DNA of 13,482 bases from Pseudomonadota bacterium. Its GTDB lineage: Bacteria > Pseudomonadota > Gammaproteobacteria > Burkholderiales > Gallionellaceae. This document shows, piece after piece, positions 1-8,156 of the stretch; the stretch's first letter is position 1, and every line of letters starts with the position of its first letter. The notes below the pieces were generated by a model. It searched no databases, had not been told where the DNA came from, and saw only the letters and a list, made by a program, of their open reading frames with translations. Location of the stretch: positions 1 through 13,482 of the forward strand of contig JAJXTL010000068.1 in NCBI GenBank assembly GCA_021783855.1, given 5' to 3'. Both the position numbers and the translations under genes were made by a program.

Positions 1-218
1 CTGCCGATGGTAAACAGATCTTCCGTTCCCGGATCATCCTTGGAGGCGGTTTTTTGTGCGACCAGCACGATGGATTTACCGGCTTCCATCGCCAGCTCCA
101 GCGCCTTGATCGACTTGGCACGTCCGACAAACAGCGGAATAACCATATGCGGGAATACAACCACATCGCGCAAAGGTAACAGTGGATGAAGCTCAATTGG
201 GGTATCTCGTTTGGACAT
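1..218 (-). CDS. lon: Lon protease, N-terminal fragment (runs off left edge)
   Basis: ATP-dependent AAA+ serine protease that degrades misfolded and regulatory proteins in the cytoplasm. Only the first 72 codons are present; the rest lies beyond position 1. The visible part starts [20 protein letters not shown] and continues with [14 protein letters not shown] and [10 protein letters not shown], which is the conserved start of the Lon substrate-binding (LON/PUA-like) domain. The ATPase and protease domains are outside the window. The ATG at 218-216 is preceded by only a weak AGG ribosome binding site, but protein conservation fixes the start. It lies downstream of clpX in the same direction, separated by a hairpin terminator and its own heat-shock-type promoter, so it is probably transcribed independently of clpX. 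Confidence 0.95.
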   Translation of the reverse strand, partial: MSKRDTPIELHPLLPLRDVVVFPHMVIPLFVGRAKSIKALELAMEAGKSIVLVAQKTASKDDPGTEDLFTIG

Positions 219-248
219 GGCAATAACCTATTCGTAGTCAGGATTGCT

Positions 249-276
249 AGATGGGGATAGTCTGAGGCAATTCAAT
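249..276 (-). promoter_or_regulatory. Sigma-32 (RpoH) heat-shock promoter of lon
   Basis: On the minus strand a -35 element ATTGAAT (276-270) is followed by a 13-base spacer and a -10 element CCCCATCT (256-249). The known RpoH consensus is CTTGAAA, 13-17 bases, CCCCATNT. The -10 matches fully and the -35 keeps the TTGAA core. The predicted start of transcription is near 242, giving a leader of roughly 25 bases before the lon ATG at 218. In E. coli lon is a classical RpoH target, so position and family knowledge agree. No transcript data support it here. Confidence 0.75.
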
Positions 277-303
277 CCCCGCTGGACTAGATAAACAAAC
301 TTT

Positions 304-336
304 TTTGAAAAACCGGACGAATGCCGGTTTTTCAAA
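304..336 (-). terminator. Hairpin terminator after clpX
   Basis: A perfect 13-bp inverted repeat, TTTGAAAAACCGG (304-316) and CCGGTTTTTCAAA (324-336), encloses a 7-base loop. It begins 21 bases after the clpX stop codon. The stem has a CCGG core flanked by A and T runs, so in RNA the 3' arm gives a five-U tract, as in an intrinsic terminator that could work in both directions. There is no long extra U tract beyond the stem on the minus strand, so efficiency is uncertain. It separates the tig-clpP-clpX transcript from the lon promoter. Confidence 0.7.
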
Positions 337-357
337 CTCGTTGCCGTACCGAATGAA

Positions 358-1608
358 TCAGGCCGCCTTGGGCGTATCCGCATAGACAATAATGGGTTTG
401 ATTTCACCCGCCGCCCCTGCTTCGTCCAATACCACCTTACTGACATTATCCATGGATGGCAGATCGAACATCACATCCAGCAGCGCCTGTTCCAGAATCG
501 AACGCAGACCCCGTGCACCGGTTTTACGCGACAAGGCCTTTTTGGCAATCGCCAACAGCGCGTTTTCACGAAACTCCAGATCGACGCCTTCCATTGCAAA
601 CAGCTTCTGATACTGCTTGGTCAGCGCATTCTTGGGCTCGGTGAGAATCTGCTTCATGGCGGCCTCATCCAGCTCTTCGAGTGTAGCCACTACCGGCAGA
701 CGTCCGACAAATTCGGGAATCAGACCGAACTTGACCAGATCCTCGGGCTCCACATCGCGCAACGTTTCACCCGTTTTGCGTTCGTCCACGGAACGGATGG
801 TCGCGCCAAAACCGATACCCGCCTTGGAGGAGCGGTTACGAATGATCTTTTCCAGGCCATCGAACGCACCGCCGCAAATAAACAGGATATTGGTGGTATC
901 CACCTGCAGAAACTCGGTGTTCGGGTGCTTGCGTCCGCCTTGCGGGGGAATCGAGGCCTTGGTGCCTTCAATCAGCTTGAGCAACGCCTGCTGCACGCCT
1001 TCACCCGAAACATCGCGAGTGATCGACGGATTGTCCGACTTGCGCGAAATCTTGTCGATTTCATCCACATACACGATGCCGCGCTGCGCCTTCTCGACAT
1101 TGTAGTCACAGGCCTGCAACAGCTTCTGGATGATATTTTCGACGTCCTCACCCACATAACCGGCTTCCGTCAGCGTCGTCGCATCCGCCATCACAAACGG
1201 CACATCCAGCATGCGCGCCAGCGTCTGCGCCAGCAACGTTTTACCGGAACCGGTAGGCCCTACCAGCAGGATATTGCTCTTGGACAACTCCACACCGTCA
1301 TTCGTGTTGCACTTCAAACGCTTGTAGTGGTTATAAACCGCCACCGACAGAATGCGCTTGGCGCGTTCCTGACCGATCACATACTCATCCAGTGTTCCGC
1401 AAATCTCCTTGGGAACCGGCAAATCGGATTTGTCACCCTTAGTGCTATCACCCTGAATTTCCTCGCGCATGATGTCATTGCACAAGGTAATGCATTCATC
1501 GCACACGAATACCGAGGGCCCTGCGATCAACTTGCGCACCTCATGCTGACTCTTGCCGCAAAATGAGCAGTAAAGCAGCTTTTCGCCTGATTTTTTATCG
1601 ATAGCCAT
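358..1608 (-). CDS. clpX: ATP-dependent Clp protease ATP-binding subunit ClpX
   Basis: Hexameric AAA+ unfoldase that recognises tagged or regulatory proteins, unfolds them and threads them into ClpP in the cytoplasm. The 416 residues are close to the usual length (E. coli 424). Visible in order: the N-terminal C4 zinc-binding domain (C14, C17, C36, C39), Walker A GPTGSGKT (117-124), pore loop GYVG (150-153), Walker B with VDEID (181-185), the RKH pore loop (226-228), the IGF ClpP-docking loop (265-267), an arginine-finger region GLIPEFVGR (295-303) and sensor 2 GARGLRS (364-370). The ATG at 1608 has a strong GGAGGG site five bases upstream. It follows clpP by 23 bases and is almost surely cotranscribed with it. 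All expected catalytic motifs are intact. Confidence 0.98.
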   Translation of the reverse strand: MAIDKKSGEKLLYCSFCGKSQHEVRKLIAGPSVFVCDECITLCNDIMREEIQGDSTKGDKSDLPVPKEICGTLDEYVIGQERAKRILSVAVYNHYKRLKCNTNDGVELSKSNILLVGPTGSGKTLLAQTLARMLDVPFVMADATTLTEAGYVGEDVENIIQKLLQACDYNVEKAQRGIVYVDEIDKISRKSDNPSITRDVSGEGVQQALLKLIEGTKASIPPQGGRKHPNTEFLQVDTTNILFICGGAFDGLEKIIRNRSSKAGIGFGATIRSVDERKTGETLRDVEPEDLVKFGLIPEFVGRLPVVATLEELDEAAMKQILTEPKNALTKQYQKLFAMEGVDLEFRENALLAIAKKALSRKTGARGLRSILEQALLDVMFDLPSMDNVSKVVLDEAGAAGEIKPIIVYADTPKAA

Positions 1609-1631
1609 TTTAACCCTCCATCAAGTTATCG

Positions 1632-2267
1632 TTAAACACGCTTATCCAGCACCTGATCAACCAGGCCATATTTTACGGCATCTTCAGCGCTCAGGAAGTT
1701 GTCGCGATCCGTATCGCGCTCAATCGCTTCTACCGTCTGTCCGGTATGGTGCGCCAGCATCTGATTCAGCTTCTGTTTCAGATATAAAATTTCACGCGCA
1801 TGAATTTCGATGTCGGAAGCCTGCCCGCGAAAACCACCCAGCGGCTGATGAATCATCACGCGCGAATTGGGCAGGCAGAAACGCTTGCCCTTCTCACCCG
1901 CAGTCAGCAAAAACGCACCCATGCTGGCGGCCTGACCTATGCACAGCGTACTGACGGCCGGCTTGATGAACTGCATGGTGTCATAGATCGCCATGCCTGC
2001 GGTGACCGAACCGCCCGGCGAGTTAATGTACAAATGTATATCCTTGTCCGGATTCTCCGATTCCAGAAACAACATCTGCGCCACGATCAGATTTGCGCTG
2101 TGATCGTTCACTTCGCCGACCAGAAACACCAAGCGCTCCTTGAGCAGGCGCGAATAAATGTCATAGGCTCGCTCGCCGCGCCCACTGGTTTCTACCACCA
2201 TCGGTATCATGCCGATATTTTGCGGTTCTTGCCGGTGCAGGGACAAAGGTCTTTCGTCGTAATGCAT
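1632..2267 (-). CDS. clpP: ATP-dependent Clp protease proteolytic subunit ClpP
   Basis: Serine protease that forms the double-heptamer chamber of ClpXP and degrades proteins fed by ClpX. The 211 residues match the family. The catalytic triad is visible: Ser115 in GQAASMGAF, His140 in MIHQP and Asp189 in [20 protein letters not shown] (82-91) is the conserved glycine-rich strand. The first about 19 residues before [20 protein letters not shown] are probably a short propeptide removed on maturation, as in E. coli. The ATG at 2267 has a GGGGA site six bases upstream. That site lies inside the last codons of tig, whose stop is one base away, so clpP translation is probably coupled to tig. Confidence 0.98.
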   Translation of the reverse strand: MHYDERPLSLHRQEPQNIGMIPMVVETSGRGERAYDIYSRLLKERLVFLVGEVNDHSANLIVAQMLFLESENPDKDIHLYINSPGGSVTAGMAIYDTMQFIKPAVSTLCIGQAASMGAFLLTAGEKGKRFCLPNSRVMIHQPLGGFRGQASDIEIHAREILYLKQKLNQMLAHHTGQTVEAIERDTDRDNFLSAEDAVKYGLVDQVLDKRV

Positions 2268-2268
2268 G

Positions 2269-3567
2269 TTAATTCCCCATCAATTCAGAAAAATCCAGCG
2301 CCTTGTCGGCAACTTTGGCGCGGGCCAACACCCAATCCACCACATTTTCTTCCAGCACCAGATTCTCGATTTCCTGATAACGTGCCGGATCGGCATAATG
2401 CCAGCGCACCACTTCTTCAGGATGCTCAAAGCTCTGTGCATAATCTTCCACCAGCGCCCTGACCTTTTCCGGCTGAGCCCGCAAGTCAAACTTTTCCACC
2501 AGGTCGGCCAGAATCAGCCCCAGCTTGACGCGCTTTTCGGCACGTTCACGGAACAATTCAGGCGGCAATTGCATACCCTTCTTCGCCATGCCTCGCTGCT
2601 CCATCTCCTGTGCAGTCTGCTCCATCAGGCGCTGCATTTCCCATTGCACCAATGAGCGGGGCAAATCAAACTGTGCAACGCTCAACAAGACATCCATCGC
2701 CGCGTCCTTGTTGCGACCCTTCAAGCGGCGCATCACTTCACGCGACAAATTGCTGCGGATTTCATCTTCCAGACGGGTCACATCGCCATCATTGATGCCG
2801 ACCGATTTTGCAAATTCCGCATCGATTTCCGGCAATATCGGACCTTCTACGCTGTTCAGCGTGATGGTAAAAGTCACCTGCTTGCCCGCCACATCCTTAC
2901 CGTGGTAATTTTCCGGGAAAGTCATCTCGAATACTTTAATCTCGCCGACTTTCATGCCGGTGATAGCCGCTTCAAACTCGGGCATCATGCGCCCCGAACC
3001 CAGCGTAACCGGATAATCCTTCGCCTCGCCCCCCTGGAACACCACGCCATCCAGCATGCCGACAAAGTCGATCACAACGTTATCGTCGTTTTGTGCTGCA
3101 CGGGTCACCGCTGCATAGCTCGCGCGCTGCTTGCGCAGCGTGGCGATCGTGTTATCCACATCCGCCTGGCTCAACTCGTAGATCGAACGCACGAGCGATT
3201 GCCCTGTGACATCGCCCAACACCACTTCGGGATATACCTCGAAAGTTGCGCTGTATTCGATTTCATCGGCATTCCAATCGTTGGTTTTTACGGTGAACTC
3301 AGGATCGCCGGCCACTTTCAATTCCTGAGCCTGAACGGCAGCAAAAAACGATTTCTGCAAAGCCTCGCCCAGTGCTTCCTGACGCGCTTCCATACCGTAA
3401 TGCTGTTCGAGTATCTTTCCGGGAATCTTGCCCGGGCGGAATCCCGCGATTTTCGCGGTGCGTCCGATGCGCTTCAAGCGGGCAGCCACCTCACCACGGA
3501 CGGCTTGCTGGGGAATAGTTGCGTTCAGGCGACGTTCTAACGCGCTCACTGTTTCTACGCTGGGCAT
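2269..3567 (-). CDS. tig: Trigger factor, ribosome-associated chaperone and prolyl isomerase
   Basis: Binds near the ribosome exit tunnel and shields nascent chains; it also has peptidyl-prolyl isomerase activity. From the chosen start the protein is 432 residues, the same as E. coli. Domains: N-terminal ribosome-binding domain (about 1-115) with signature loop GFRPGKIP (42-49), FKBP-like isomerase domain (about 160-240, including [13 protein letters not shown] and [11 protein letters not shown]), then the helical C-terminal chaperone arms. An upstream in-frame ATG at 3609 would add 14 residues but has no ribosome binding site. The ATG at 3567 has AAGGA eight bases upstream and gives the usual family start ([20 protein letters not shown]). 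First gene of the tig-clpP-clpX unit. Confidence 0.96.
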   Translation of the reverse strand: MPSVETVSALERRLNATIPQQAVRGEVAARLKRIGRTAKIAGFRPGKIPGKILEQHYGMEARQEALGEALQKSFFAAVQAQELKVAGDPEFTVKTNDWNADEIEYSATFEVYPEVVLGDVTGQSLVRSIYELSQADVDNTIATLRKQRASYAAVTRAAQNDDNVVIDFVGMLDGVVFQGGEAKDYPVTLGSGRMMPEFEAAITGMKVGEIKVFEMTFPENYHGKDVAGKQVTFTITLNSVEGPILPEIDAEFAKSVGINDGDVTRLEDEIRSNLSREVMRRLKGRNKDAAMDVLLSVAQFDLPRSLVQWEMQRLMEQTAQEMEQRGMAKKGMQLPPELFRERAEKRVKLGLILADLVEKFDLRAQPEKVRALVEDYAQSFEHPEEVVRWHYADPARYQEIENLVLEENVVDWVLARAKVADKALDFSELMGN

Positions 3568-3768
3568 GCTGTATTTCCTTGAATTTAAATTTAAATAGGT
3601 TGCGACCATGTGAGAAACGCTGCATCTATCCGAGTCGTTGAAGCAACCCGCGAAATAATAGCCACACCGCTAAATGTCGCCATCTGCGTTTCTGCACATC
3701 GTGTGCTCCCGAACAATTGTAACAGAATCCTGCTTTACAGACATGCCACAGCCTGAACCGTTTAAAGT
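3568..3768 (-). promoter_or_regulatory. Intergenic region with presumed tig-clpP-clpX promoter
   Basis: About 200 bases between the DUF2252 gene and tig, both on the minus strand. It must hold the promoter of the tig operon unless the genes are cotranscribed. The best -10-like hexamer is TATTAT (3660-3655), one mismatch from TATAAT, but no convincing -35 lies 16-18 bases upstream. An AT-rich run (TATTTAAATTTAAATT, 3598-3583) sits just before the ribosome binding site. No CCCCAT-type sigma-32 -10 element, tRNA or strong terminator hairpin is visible. Confidence 0.3.
3576..3580 (-). promoter_or_regulatory. Ribosome binding site deciding the tig start
   Basis: AAGGA on the minus strand, eight bases before the ATG at 3567. 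It supports that start over the in-frame ATG at 3609, which lacks any purine-rich site. Confidence 0.7.
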
Positions 3769-4980
3769 TTAAAGCCAGGACTTCCTTGAACGATCATATT
3801 CCCTGGCATATTTTTCCCAGTCGGATTCATTTTTTGCAGCCTGACGCCTGGCAAGCGCAAGCAAGGGAGCCTGCCAGTCGCGCCTGTCGCCAAAGGCGAT
3901 CCATTCATCCGCGATGGCCGATCCACTCCTGCCGCCGCTGCGCAAATGACTCCATGCCACAATTTCACCCATGCTGCACACCACCTGCTCCAACCGCCCC
4001 AGCTTGCCCTTCCATCCTTCCAGCGCCAGCCTGTCCTGAGTCGGTTGCAGCCCTTTAAACAAGAAGGGCTTACCGGCAAAGCTCACCGCCGACAGAAATG
4101 CCGGCGAGATGGCTTGCGCCCAGCGCTGTACACTGGCAACACGATGCGCCTCACTTGTCCATTCAGGCTGCTTGTGCACGACATACGGCGTCAGCGCGCT
4201 GGGCACGGCCTGTTTAAGGTCCAGCAGAAAATTTTCATCCGGTCCGCCTCGACCCTCGATCAGGATCACATATCGTGCGACGCCCAGGCTGCCGGTTCCG
4301 GCAATACGCCTTGCCGCATCCAGGGGACGATAAAAGTCCGGCTTGGGCTGTTCACTGGCATACGTCTCAACAAAGGCCATGAGCTCTGCCTTTTCTTCAG
4401 GCTTTAATGCAAGCGCACGTTTTTTATCAACGGTGATACTGCGCTTCCCCTTGCGCACTGAAGTCCGGCTGTCCAGAAAAGTCTTTCTGCTTCGCAATGT
4501 CATGGGATCAAGCAAGTTGCGTACCATACCTTTTGCGGTTTCACGTTCCAGCCATCTGCCCTTGCCTGACCTCAAGGCCGCAGCATAGCTGTCCAAGCCG
4601 ATCCGGCACAGTGACAAGGCATCAACCTCAGGTAACTTCAAGGATTGGGCCGCCACCAGTATGCTCGTCAGCCAGCGAGCCAGCTCCCATGTTGCCGGGG
4701 CAAGCACCGCCTCGTCGAAATCATTCAGGTCAAAATAGACCAGACGATTGTCACCTTTGTAACAACCAAAGTTCTCAAGGTGCAAATCGCCACAAATCCA
4801 GGCCAGCGGCGCATCGTTAAGTTGCGCGTCCAAAACCGGCCAGTCACTGTAGTACAGATGACAGGTACCCCGCATGAAGGAAAACGGATCCTGCCGGATG
4901 GCACGGTATTTCAGGGCAAGCCGCTCCGGTTCGCGACCGGCGTTGTATTGCAAAATTGAGTCGACCACGTTGCTCATCAT
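3769..4980 (-). CDS. DUF2252 family protein (kinase-like, function unknown)
   Basis: 403 residues, no signal peptide or membrane segment, so cytoplasmic. It matches the DUF2252 family by several motifs: DPFSFMRG (31-38), GDLHLENFG (64-72), FDLNDFDEA (83-91), RIAGTGSLGVARY (225-237), FLLDLKQA (251-258), LQPTQDRL (311-318) and WSHLRSGGRSG (343-353). The GDLHxEN and DFD pair recalls the catalytic loop and metal-binding Asp of aminoglycoside phosphotransferase-like and HipA-like kinases, which suggests phosphotransfer. The motif order along the chain differs from standard kinases, so this is inference and the substrate is unknown. The start MM (4980 or 4977) follows a GGGAG site. It is upstream of tig in the same direction and divergent from the gene at 5157. 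It seems to be a stand-alone gene. Confidence 0.88.
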   Translation of the reverse strand: MMSNVVDSILQYNAGREPERLALKYRAIRQDPFSFMRGTCHLYYSDWPVLDAQLNDAPLAWICGDLHLENFGCYKGDNRLVYFDLNDFDEAVLAPATWELARWLTSILVAAQSLKLPEVDALSLCRIGLDSYAAALRSGKGRWLERETAKGMVRNLLDPMTLRSRKTFLDSRTSVRKGKRSITVDKKRALALKPEEKAELMAFVETYASEQPKPDFYRPLDAARRIAGTGSLGVARYVILIEGRGGPDENFLLDLKQAVPSALTPYVVHKQPEWTSEAHRVASVQRWAQAISPAFLSAVSFAGKPFLFKGLQPTQDRLALEGWKGKLGRLEQVVCSMGEIVAWSHLRSGGRSGSAIADEWIAFGDRRDWQAPLLALARRQAAKNESDWEKYAREYDRSRKSWL

Positions 4981-5156
4981 TTATTCTCCCGCCAGGATGG
5001 CATCAAACATCTCGCCAACTATATATGTAGTCTTGCAATATACCTGAACTACCGCACCACGACGCTGCGTGAATGATGATTTTTTTTCGTCAAACGCGAT
5101 CACAATCAGCATTTGGTGGTAGTGTTTAACACTTGTCGATTTTTTGATGCTCACTC
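4981..5156. promoter_or_regulatory. Divergent promoter region between DUF2252 gene and adhesin-E-like gene
   Basis: 176 bases between two divergently oriented genes, so both promoters should lie here. For the leftward gene a TATAGT hexamer (5023-5018, minus strand) sits within the near-palindrome ACTATATATGTAGT (5018-5031) and could be a -10 element, without a good -35. For the rightward gene there are T runs at about 5090-5097 and 5140-5145 and a short inverted repeat at 5121-5133. No ORF or RNA gene is seen. Confidence 0.35.
5121..5133. repeat. Short inverted repeat, possible operator
   Basis: AGTGTT-T-AACACT, a perfect 6-bp inverted repeat with one central base, 24 bases before the ATG at 5157. 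The size and symmetry fit a dimeric regulator site near a promoter, but a repeat this short can occur by chance and no regulator gene is adjacent. Confidence 0.3.
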
Positions 5157-5567
5157 ATGCGCAATTACCTGCCGATACTGATACTCGCGACGTTTGCCAC
5201 AACAGCCTCTGCCGAATGGCAACGCATAGGTGACAACAATGACGAAACTGCCTACGTCGATACAAATCGCACTCAACATGGCGGACATACCAAAATGTGG
5301 GGGCTGTTCGATTTAAAAACGCCGCGCAGTTTCGGAGACCTGACTTATTTATCGATGAAAATCAGACGGGAATATGCCTGCCGGGACAAAAAATCCAGAG
5401 TTATCGCCATGTCTGCTCATGCGGGCAATATGGCAAGCGGCGACTTGATTTACAGCAACAATACCTCCGAAAAATGGGCCGTCGTTCAGCATGACAGCGC
5501 TGAAGAGGCGCTTTTGAATATAGCGTGCGGAAAGCAGCGCGAACAATCTTCCATCCAGGGCCAATAA
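5157..5567 (+). CDS. Secreted surface-adhesin-E-like protein
   Basis: 136 residues with a clear Sec signal peptide: hydrophobic core LPILILATFATT and a likely cleavage after ASA (Ala19). The mature part has the pattern EWQRIG, AYVD, KMWGLFD, YLSMKIRREYAC, GNMASGDLIYSN and ACGK, which I recognise as the surface-adhesin protein E-like family (Adhesin_E) common in betaproteobacteria. The two mature cysteines (C75, C124) probably form a disulfide, fitting a periplasmic or surface location. The family name comes from a Haemophilus adhesin; binding by this protein is not shown. The ATG at 5157 has no good ribosome binding site, but the signal peptide supports it. It is divergent from the DUF2252 gene and probably monocistronic. 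Confidence 0.8.
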   Translation: MRNYLPILILATFATTASAEWQRIGDNNDETAYVDTNRTQHGGHTKMWGLFDLKTPRSFGDLTYLSMKIRREYACRDKKSRVIAMSAHAGNMASGDLIYSNNTSEKWAVVQHDSAEEALLNIACGKQREQSSIQGQ

Positions 5568-5766
5568 CGCCCTCATGATCGCGTACGGCTTGTCGCGCTT
5601 TTTAACAAAAAGCGCAATATCCGCCATAGTGCAATTCTCCTCAAACAGCCCGCTAATTCTGAGCTAATAGTCGATCGTTATCTTTACGACCAGGCGTGAC
5701 TTGGTGATCGCCCTATATCCATGAAAATTTGATAGAGCGCATAAATATTTATTCAATAAAACGCCG
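5568..5766 (+). promoter_or_regulatory. Intergenic region with presumed promoter of the efflux operon
   Basis: About 200 bases before the efflux operon. It holds the hairpin at 5595-5615 and, close to the start codon, an AT-rich stretch with TTGATA (5729-5734), a 17-base spacer and TTCAAT (5752-5757, four of six matches to TATAAT). The 12-bp palindrome ATAAATATTTAT lies at 5741-5752. If this promoter is used the mRNA would be nearly leaderless, in line with the missing ribosome binding site. No regulator gene or RNA gene is visible. Confidence 0.25.
5595..5615. repeat. Perfect hairpin downstream of adhesin-E-like gene
   Basis: GCGCTTTTT (5595-5603) and AAAAAGCGC (5607-5615) form a perfect 9-bp inverted repeat with a three-base AAC loop, starting 27 bases after the stop codon at 5567. 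It could act as a terminator, but the 3' arm is not followed by a T tract on the plus strand, so termination is uncertain. Confidence 0.4.
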
Positions 5767-7125
5767 ATGCAAAAATATATTTCATTACTATTTGCTGCCG
5801 GATTGACCGGATGTGCTGCTTATCACCCTTCTCCGCTCAACACACGGTCCAATACCAGCCGTGACATTTCGCATATTATTGTCAATGCTGCGGATATGCC
5901 ATTGCCCGAACTGGCTGCTCATCCGTTTGATCCTGACGACGGACTGGATATGACCGAGGTGGCAATGCTGGCCGTCGCGAACAATCCACAACTCAAGATT
6001 GCCCGGGATGATTTGGGCATCAGTCATGCCCAGGCTTTTGCTGCCGGCTTATTGCCGGACCCGCAACTGGGAATAGCACGTGATTCGCCACGCAACGCCG
6101 ATTCAGGCAGCATCAACGGGTTTAATTTAGGACTGAGTTATAACGTGAACGGGTTGCTGACACACTCGGCCGGCAAGCGCGCAGCGCAAGCGACTGTGCA
6201 GCAGACCGATCTCAATTTGCTGTGGCAGGAGTGGCAAGTCGTAAGTCAGGCTCGGCTGTTATTTGTGCGCAACATGGCGCAACAAAAACTGCTGGACATC
6301 CTGCAGCAGGAACATAAGTTGCTGGCAGCACGTTATGCCGCAACCGATCAGGCCGCCAAGTTAGGTGAAGTAACGCTGGATACGGCCAATCTCGATCTGG
6401 CTGCGTTGCAAAACATGGAAACCACGATCAATGATTTATCGCGCCAGACCAATACCAATCGGCACGCACTCAACGACTTGCTGGGATTATCGCCTGACAC
6501 CCGACTGCTGCTGGTGGGTAGCGCGGACATACCCTCTTTGGATGAGGCAAAAATTCAACAAAACATCGCGCATCTGGCGCAACGTCGCCCGGATTTGCGT
6601 GCGCTGGAATTCGGTTACGCAAGCCAGGAGCAGCGCTTGCGCATGTCCATACTGGCGCAGTTCCCGGTGCTCAACATCGGTTTGACCCGCGCCCGCGATA
6701 CCTTCGGAGTATCTACACAGGGCGTGGGCATGACCCTGAGCTTGCCGATTTTCAATGGCAATCGCGGCAACATTGCGATCGCGCAGGCCACCCGCCAAAA
6801 ATTGCATGACGAATATCAGCTGCGTATCAATACTGCCATCACCGAGATTGCACGGATTTTGCAGGATCAGCAACTGCTTGAACTGCAATTACACAATGCA
6901 GAACGGGGTGAAGCAGCCCTCGGGGTTGCTGCGAGCAACGCACAGGCGGCCTTTAATAGCGGCGGCATTGACAGCCTGATTTATACCCGTCTGCGTAATG
7001 CCAGCCTGGCAAAACAGGCTGAAGCGATCCTCATCAAACAGACTTTACTGGAGCAGCGGGTGGCTCTGTTGACGTTGCTGGGCGGCGAGTTGCCTGAAAC
7101 TGCACTAGCGGAAAAAAAGGAATAA
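5767..7125 (+). CDS. TolC-family outer-membrane efflux channel lipoprotein
   Basis: Outer-membrane factor of a tripartite RND pump, forming the channel through the outer membrane and the periplasmic tunnel. 452 residues with a lipoprotein signal peptide; lipobox LTGC (13-16) puts the acylated cysteine at C16. The rest shows two related halves of long amphipathic helices (for example MTEVAMLAVANNPQLKIARD and HLAQRRPDLRALEF), typical of the CusC/NodT type. The ATG at 5767 has no ribosome binding site; the frame is closed upstream by TGA at 5722 with no better start, and the lipoprotein signal supports this choice. The stop codon overlaps the next gene by one base, so the channel and adaptor are coupled. 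Substrate unknown. Confidence 0.9.
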   Translation: MQKYISLLFAAGLTGCAAYHPSPLNTRSNTSRDISHIIVNAADMPLPELAAHPFDPDDGLDMTEVAMLAVANNPQLKIARDDLGISHAQAFAAGLLPDPQLGIARDSPRNADSGSINGFNLGLSYNVNGLLTHSAGKRAAQATVQQTDLNLLWQEWQVVSQARLLFVRNMAQQKLLDILQQEHKLLAARYAATDQAAKLGEVTLDTANLDLAALQNMETTINDLSRQTNTNRHALNDLLGLSPDTRLLLVGSADIPSLDEAKIQQNIAHLAQRRPDLRALEFGYASQEQRLRMSILAQFPVLNIGLTRARDTFGVSTQGVGMTLSLPIFNGNRGNIAIAQATRQKLHDEYQLRINTAITEIARILQDQQLLELQLHNAERGEAALGVAASNAQAAFNSGGIDSLIYTRLRNASLAKQAEAILIKQTLLEQRVALLTLLGGELPETALAEKKE

Positions 7126-8156
7126 TGATGCAAATACTGTTCGCACTGCTGTCCATGATCATGATGCTGCCCGCCGTTGGCGCGCCCGAAAATGCGGCAC
7201 CCAGCGTATTGATTAAAACCGATACCCTGCGCAGGCAGCCCATGAGTGAGCGACTGACAGCCTACGGCAGTGCGATGCCCGCCACCGGCGCGACTGAAAA
7301 CATCAGTTTTCCACGCGCAGGTCAGATTGCACGCCTGTATGTACTGGCAGGTCAAGTGGTTAAAAAGGGCCAGCCCTTGCTGGAATTTGTAACCGATCCG
7401 AATGCAGCCGCGCTATTCCGTCAGACCGAGACAACAGCGGTTTTTGCGCGTAGCGAACTGAAACGTGTCGAGGATCTGGCGGCGCATCAGCTTGCCACAC
7501 AATCGCAACTGGCCGCTGCACGCAAGGCATTACAGGATGCACAGGCTAACCTGGCCGCGCAAACCAGCATCGGCGCAGGAACCGGAACACAACGGATCAG
7601 CGCATCGTTTGATGGTGTGGTGTCGCTGTTATCAATACAACAGGGGGATCGAGTGTTATCGGGCATTCCCGTCATGCAATTGTCCCGGGTTGGAAAATTG
7701 CGCGCCACGCTGGGCATCGAACCGGAAGACGTCGGACGTTTACGCGTTGGCATGCCGGTACAGATTACGTCAGTGTTTGGCAATCAACCCGCCGTGACAT
7801 CCAGATTATTGCAAATTCACGGTGTAATCAATCCGCTCACCCGTCTGGTTGACGTGGATGTCGAGCTACAGGGCGCCACCAGCAGCCTGCTGCCCGGCAT
7901 GCAAATACGCGGCACGATCGAGCTGGACAACAAGGAATCCTGGGTCGTGCCACGCTCCGCCGTGCTGCGCAACGAACAAGGCAGCTTTCTGTTTCAAATA
8001 CGCAACGGTCATGCCAGGCGGGTGCCTGTGACGGTGGGCGTGGAACGCGAAACCAGCACAGCGGTCAGCGGCGCGCTCGACAGTGCGCTCAAAGTAGTAG
8101 TGTCAGGCAATTATGAGTTACAGGACGGCATGATGGTGCGAGAGGCCAAGCCGTGA
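7125..8156 (+). CDS. RND efflux periplasmic adaptor (membrane fusion protein)
   Basis: Periplasmic adaptor linking the RND permease to the outer-membrane channel. 343 residues with an N-terminal hydrophobic signal (about 1-20, ending AVGA). In order: first half lipoyl domain (about 61-91, with GQIARLYVLAGQVVKKGQPL), a short helical hairpin (about 93-148), second half lipoyl domain (about 158-187, SFDGVVSLLSIQQGDRV), beta-barrel (about 190-265) and membrane-proximal domain containing VPRSAVL. This is the HlyD/CusB-type RND adaptor layout. The ATG at 7125 overlaps the previous stop (TAATG), but AAGGA lies only three bases away; the second ATG at 7128 has better spacing and may be the real start. 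The last four bases overlap the RND gene. No metal-binding His-rich segment is seen. Confidence 0.92.
   Translation: MMQILFALLSMIMMLPAVGAPENAAPSVLIKTDTLRRQPMSERLTAYGSAMPATGATENISFPRAGQIARLYVLAGQVVKKGQPLLEFVTDPNAAALFRQTETTAVFARSELKRVEDLAAHQLATQSQLAAARKALQDAQANLAAQTSIGAGTGTQRISASFDGVVSLLSIQQGDRVLSGIPVMQLSRVGKLRATLGIEPEDVGRLRVGMPVQITSVFGNQPAVTSRLLQIHGVINPLTRLVDVDVELQGATSSLLPGMQIRGTIELDNKESWVVPRSAVLRNEQGSFLFQIRNGHARRVPVTVGVERETSTAVSGALDSALKVVVSGNYELQDGMMVREAKP
8141..8145 (+). promoter_or_regulatory. Ribosome binding site for the GTG start of the RND permease
   Basis: AGAGG seven bases before the GTG at 8153. It supports initiation at 8153, which means that the unusual N-terminal extension is translated. 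I see no equally good site before the internal ATGs at 8213, 8228 or 8333. Confidence 0.6.

Noticed and set aside
925..1566. Plus-strand 213-residue ORF opposite clpX
   Set aside because: Antisense shadow of clpX; composition is low-complexity His/Gln/Arg-rich and the opposite frame is a fully conserved gene.
3567..3609. Longer trigger factor start at 3609
   Set aside because: No ribosome binding site and 14 residues not typical of the family; the start at 3567 has AAGGA and the usual N-terminus.
3568..3768. Possible tRNA or small RNA gene upstream of tig
   Set aside because: No T-loop GGTTCAANNCC pattern, acceptor pairing or anticodon stem was found on either strand.
5349..5627. Minus-strand 92-residue ORF opposite the adhesin-E-like gene
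   Set aside because: No ribosome binding site or signal; the plus-strand gene has a signal peptide and family motifs.
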